From Streptomyces sp. CB03234 (GTDB taxonomy: Bacteria; Actinomycetota; Actinomycetes; Streptomycetales; Streptomycetaceae), in the NCBI RefSeq assembly GCF_001905885.1, contig NZ_LIYH01000002.1, forward strand, positions 1,045,591 to 1,109,590: a DNA stretch of 64,000 nucleotides, written 5' to 3'. Shown piece after piece: positions 62,906 to 64,000 of this stretch (position 1 is the stretch's first letter; the number at the start of each line of letters is the position of its first letter). A model generated the notes under the pieces. That model saw nothing but the letters and a program-made list of their open reading frames with translations, was not told the DNA's origin and ran no database searches. A program made the translations under genes and the position numbers.

Positions 62906-64000
62906 ATGAAACCGACCGAGAGTGCCGCCCCGGTTTCACGGCCGCGTGCGTACGTGGCCTCCACGGGCATCGCATCCAGGCTCCCCACCGTCGTGGTGGC
63001 CGTCGCCGCCTTCGTCCTCATGGCCGGGCTGTACGGCGCCGTGAGCGGCGGCCACGCGCTCTTCCCCGGCTCCACGGCCGGCTGGTCGCTGGCCGTGCTC
63101 ACCGGCATCATCGTCGGCCACCTCGTGGCGCTCGGCCGCGACCGCTGGTGGGGCGGCACCGGCTCAGGCGCCGCGCTCACCCTCGCCGTGCTCCTCCTGT
63201 ACGGGTGGGTGCCGGCCGGACTCGTCAGCCTCGCCGTCGTCGTCCTGGTCGGCGCGGCGCGGCGGCACCGCTGGCGGCAGGGGCTGCTGCACGGCGCGGC
63301 GGACATCCTCGGCATCGGGTCGGCGGCCCTGGTCCTCGCCGCGTTCGGGGACGTACCGACGGTCGAACAGCCGTGGCGGCCCCTCGAATGGGGTATCGAG
63401 GCCGTGCCGGAAGTGGCACTGGCGGCCGGCGCGTACCTGGTGGTGACCCGGCTGCTGCTGTGGTACACGCTGGCCCCGCAGAGCGGCGGGCTGCCCACCG
63501 CCGCCCGCACGGCGCTGCTGCGGCAGGGGCTCGTCGCGGTCGCGCTGCTCGGCATCGCGCCGCTGATCTGTGTCGTCGCGGTCTCCCTGCCGGTGGTGCT
63601 GCCGCTGTTCGCCGTACCGCTGATCGCCCTGGACTCCACGCTGTGGATCGCCCGCGCGCGGGCCGAGGAACAGTTGCGCGACCCGCTCACCGGACTGCCC
63701 AACCGGCAGTGGCTGCTGGAGCGGACCTGGTCCGCGCTGGAGGACGCCGAGGGCGAGGGCGTCAGGGCGGCGCTCGTACTGATCGACCTCGACCGTTTCC
63801 GGTCCGTCAACGACACGCTCGGGCATCTCGCGGGCGACCGGCTGCTGCTCCAGATCGCCGACCGGCTGCGCCTCGCCCTGCCGCGCGGGGCGGAGGTGGC
63901 ACGGCTGGGCGGCGACGAGTTCGCCGTACTGCTGCCCACCGCCGACTCCACGACCAGCGCCCAGCGGGTGGCGCGGCAGCTGGCGGCCGAGCTGTCCTCG
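62906..64000 (+). CDS. Membrane GGDEF-domain protein (probable GGDEF-EAL, RmdB-like), truncated by the window edge
   Basis: The frame is open to the last base, giving the first 365 residues. About eight transmembrane helices (residues about 27-250) precede a GGDEF domain with DPLTGLPNRQWLLE, LIDLDRFRSVNDTLGHLAGD and an intact active site RLGGDEFAVLLP (about residues 333-344). Next to ligA, S. coelicolor has the GGDEF-EAL protein RmdB (SCO5495, from memory), which degrades c-di-GMP. An EAL domain is therefore expected right of the window but is not seen. GAGGGACGG precedes the ATG. Confidence 0.88.
   Translation, partial: MKPTESAAPVSRPRAYVASTGIASRLPTVVVAVAAFVLMAGLYGAVSGGHALFPGSTAGWSLAVLTGIIVGHLVALGRDRWWGGTGSGAALTLAVLLLYGWVPAGLVSLAVVVLVGAARRHRWRQGLLHGAADILGIGSAALVLAAFGDVPTVEQPWRPLEWGIEAVPEVALAAGAYLVVTRLLLWYTLAPQSGGLPTAARTALLRQGLVAVALLGIAPLICVVAVSLPVVLPLFAVPLIALDSTLWIARARAEEQLRDPLTGLPNRQWLLERTWSALEDAEGEGVRAALVLIDLDRFRSVNDTLGHLAGDRLLLQIADRLRLALPRGAEVARLGGDEFAVLLPTADSTTSAQRVARQLAAELSS

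Overview
The window is very GC-rich, with GTG starts, AGGAGG-type ribosome binding sites, many ATGA/GTGA stop-start overlaps and GC hairpins without U-tracts. These features, and the families present, point to Streptomyces or a close relative. From about 11 kb rightwards the gene order matches, as far as I recall, the S. coelicolor core chromosome around SCO5447-SCO5495. That match is from memory and was not searched.

Region 1 (1-11 kb) is the right end of an enediyne biosynthetic gene cluster. The conserved warhead cassette is complete and translationally coupled: unbL (E4), unbV (E3), unbU (E5), the iterative enediyne PKS pksE (KS-AT-ACP-KR-DH-PPTase) and the hot-dog thioesterase tebC (E10). 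A flavin reductase follows and the tail of a UbiB/AarF-like gene precedes it. Tailoring, resistance and regulatory genes, if present, lie left of the window. The cluster ends abruptly against a convergent M4 protease gene.

Region 2 (11-24 kb) holds a secreted M4 metalloprotease with a P domain, an NAD(P)H:FMN reductase behind a heterodimeric ABC exporter with one degenerate ATP site, a DrrAB-like ABC transporter coupled to a NarL-type two-component system, and the glycogen debranching enzyme GlgX.

Region 3 (24-33 kb) is rich in cell-envelope and secreted proteins: two tandem L,D-transpeptidase lipoproteins, an enoyl-CoA hydratase, a GHKL ATPase, a beta-propeller lipoprotein, a secreted pierisin/scabin-like ADP-ribosyltransferase, an EF-hand protein coupled to a CopD-like membrane protein, and a Tat-exported class A beta-lactamase.

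Region 4 (33-38 kb) is a glycine/serine module on the minus strand. A tandem glycine riboswitch precedes gcvT-gcvH-glyA, and sdaA lies beyond a hairpin.

Region 5 (38-47 kb) has a P-loop protein, two SseB-family proteins (one carrying an in-frame REP-like palindrome) and a five-gene oligopeptide ABC importer with a strong hairpin after the binding-protein gene. Imperfect 164-bp direct repeats follow.

Region 6 (47-64 kb) contains a TRIC channel, a thioesterase, WYL and TetR regulators, two small membrane proteins, cysteine desulfurase and mnmA for tRNA thiolation, an N-acetylmuramoyl-L-alanine amidase, a WXG-like/DUF1023 hydrolase/lipoprotein operon, several small enzymes, a core-MetE-like protein, ligA and the start of a GGDEF protein that runs off the right edge. 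I saw no rRNA, tRNA, CRISPR array, transposase or phage genes.
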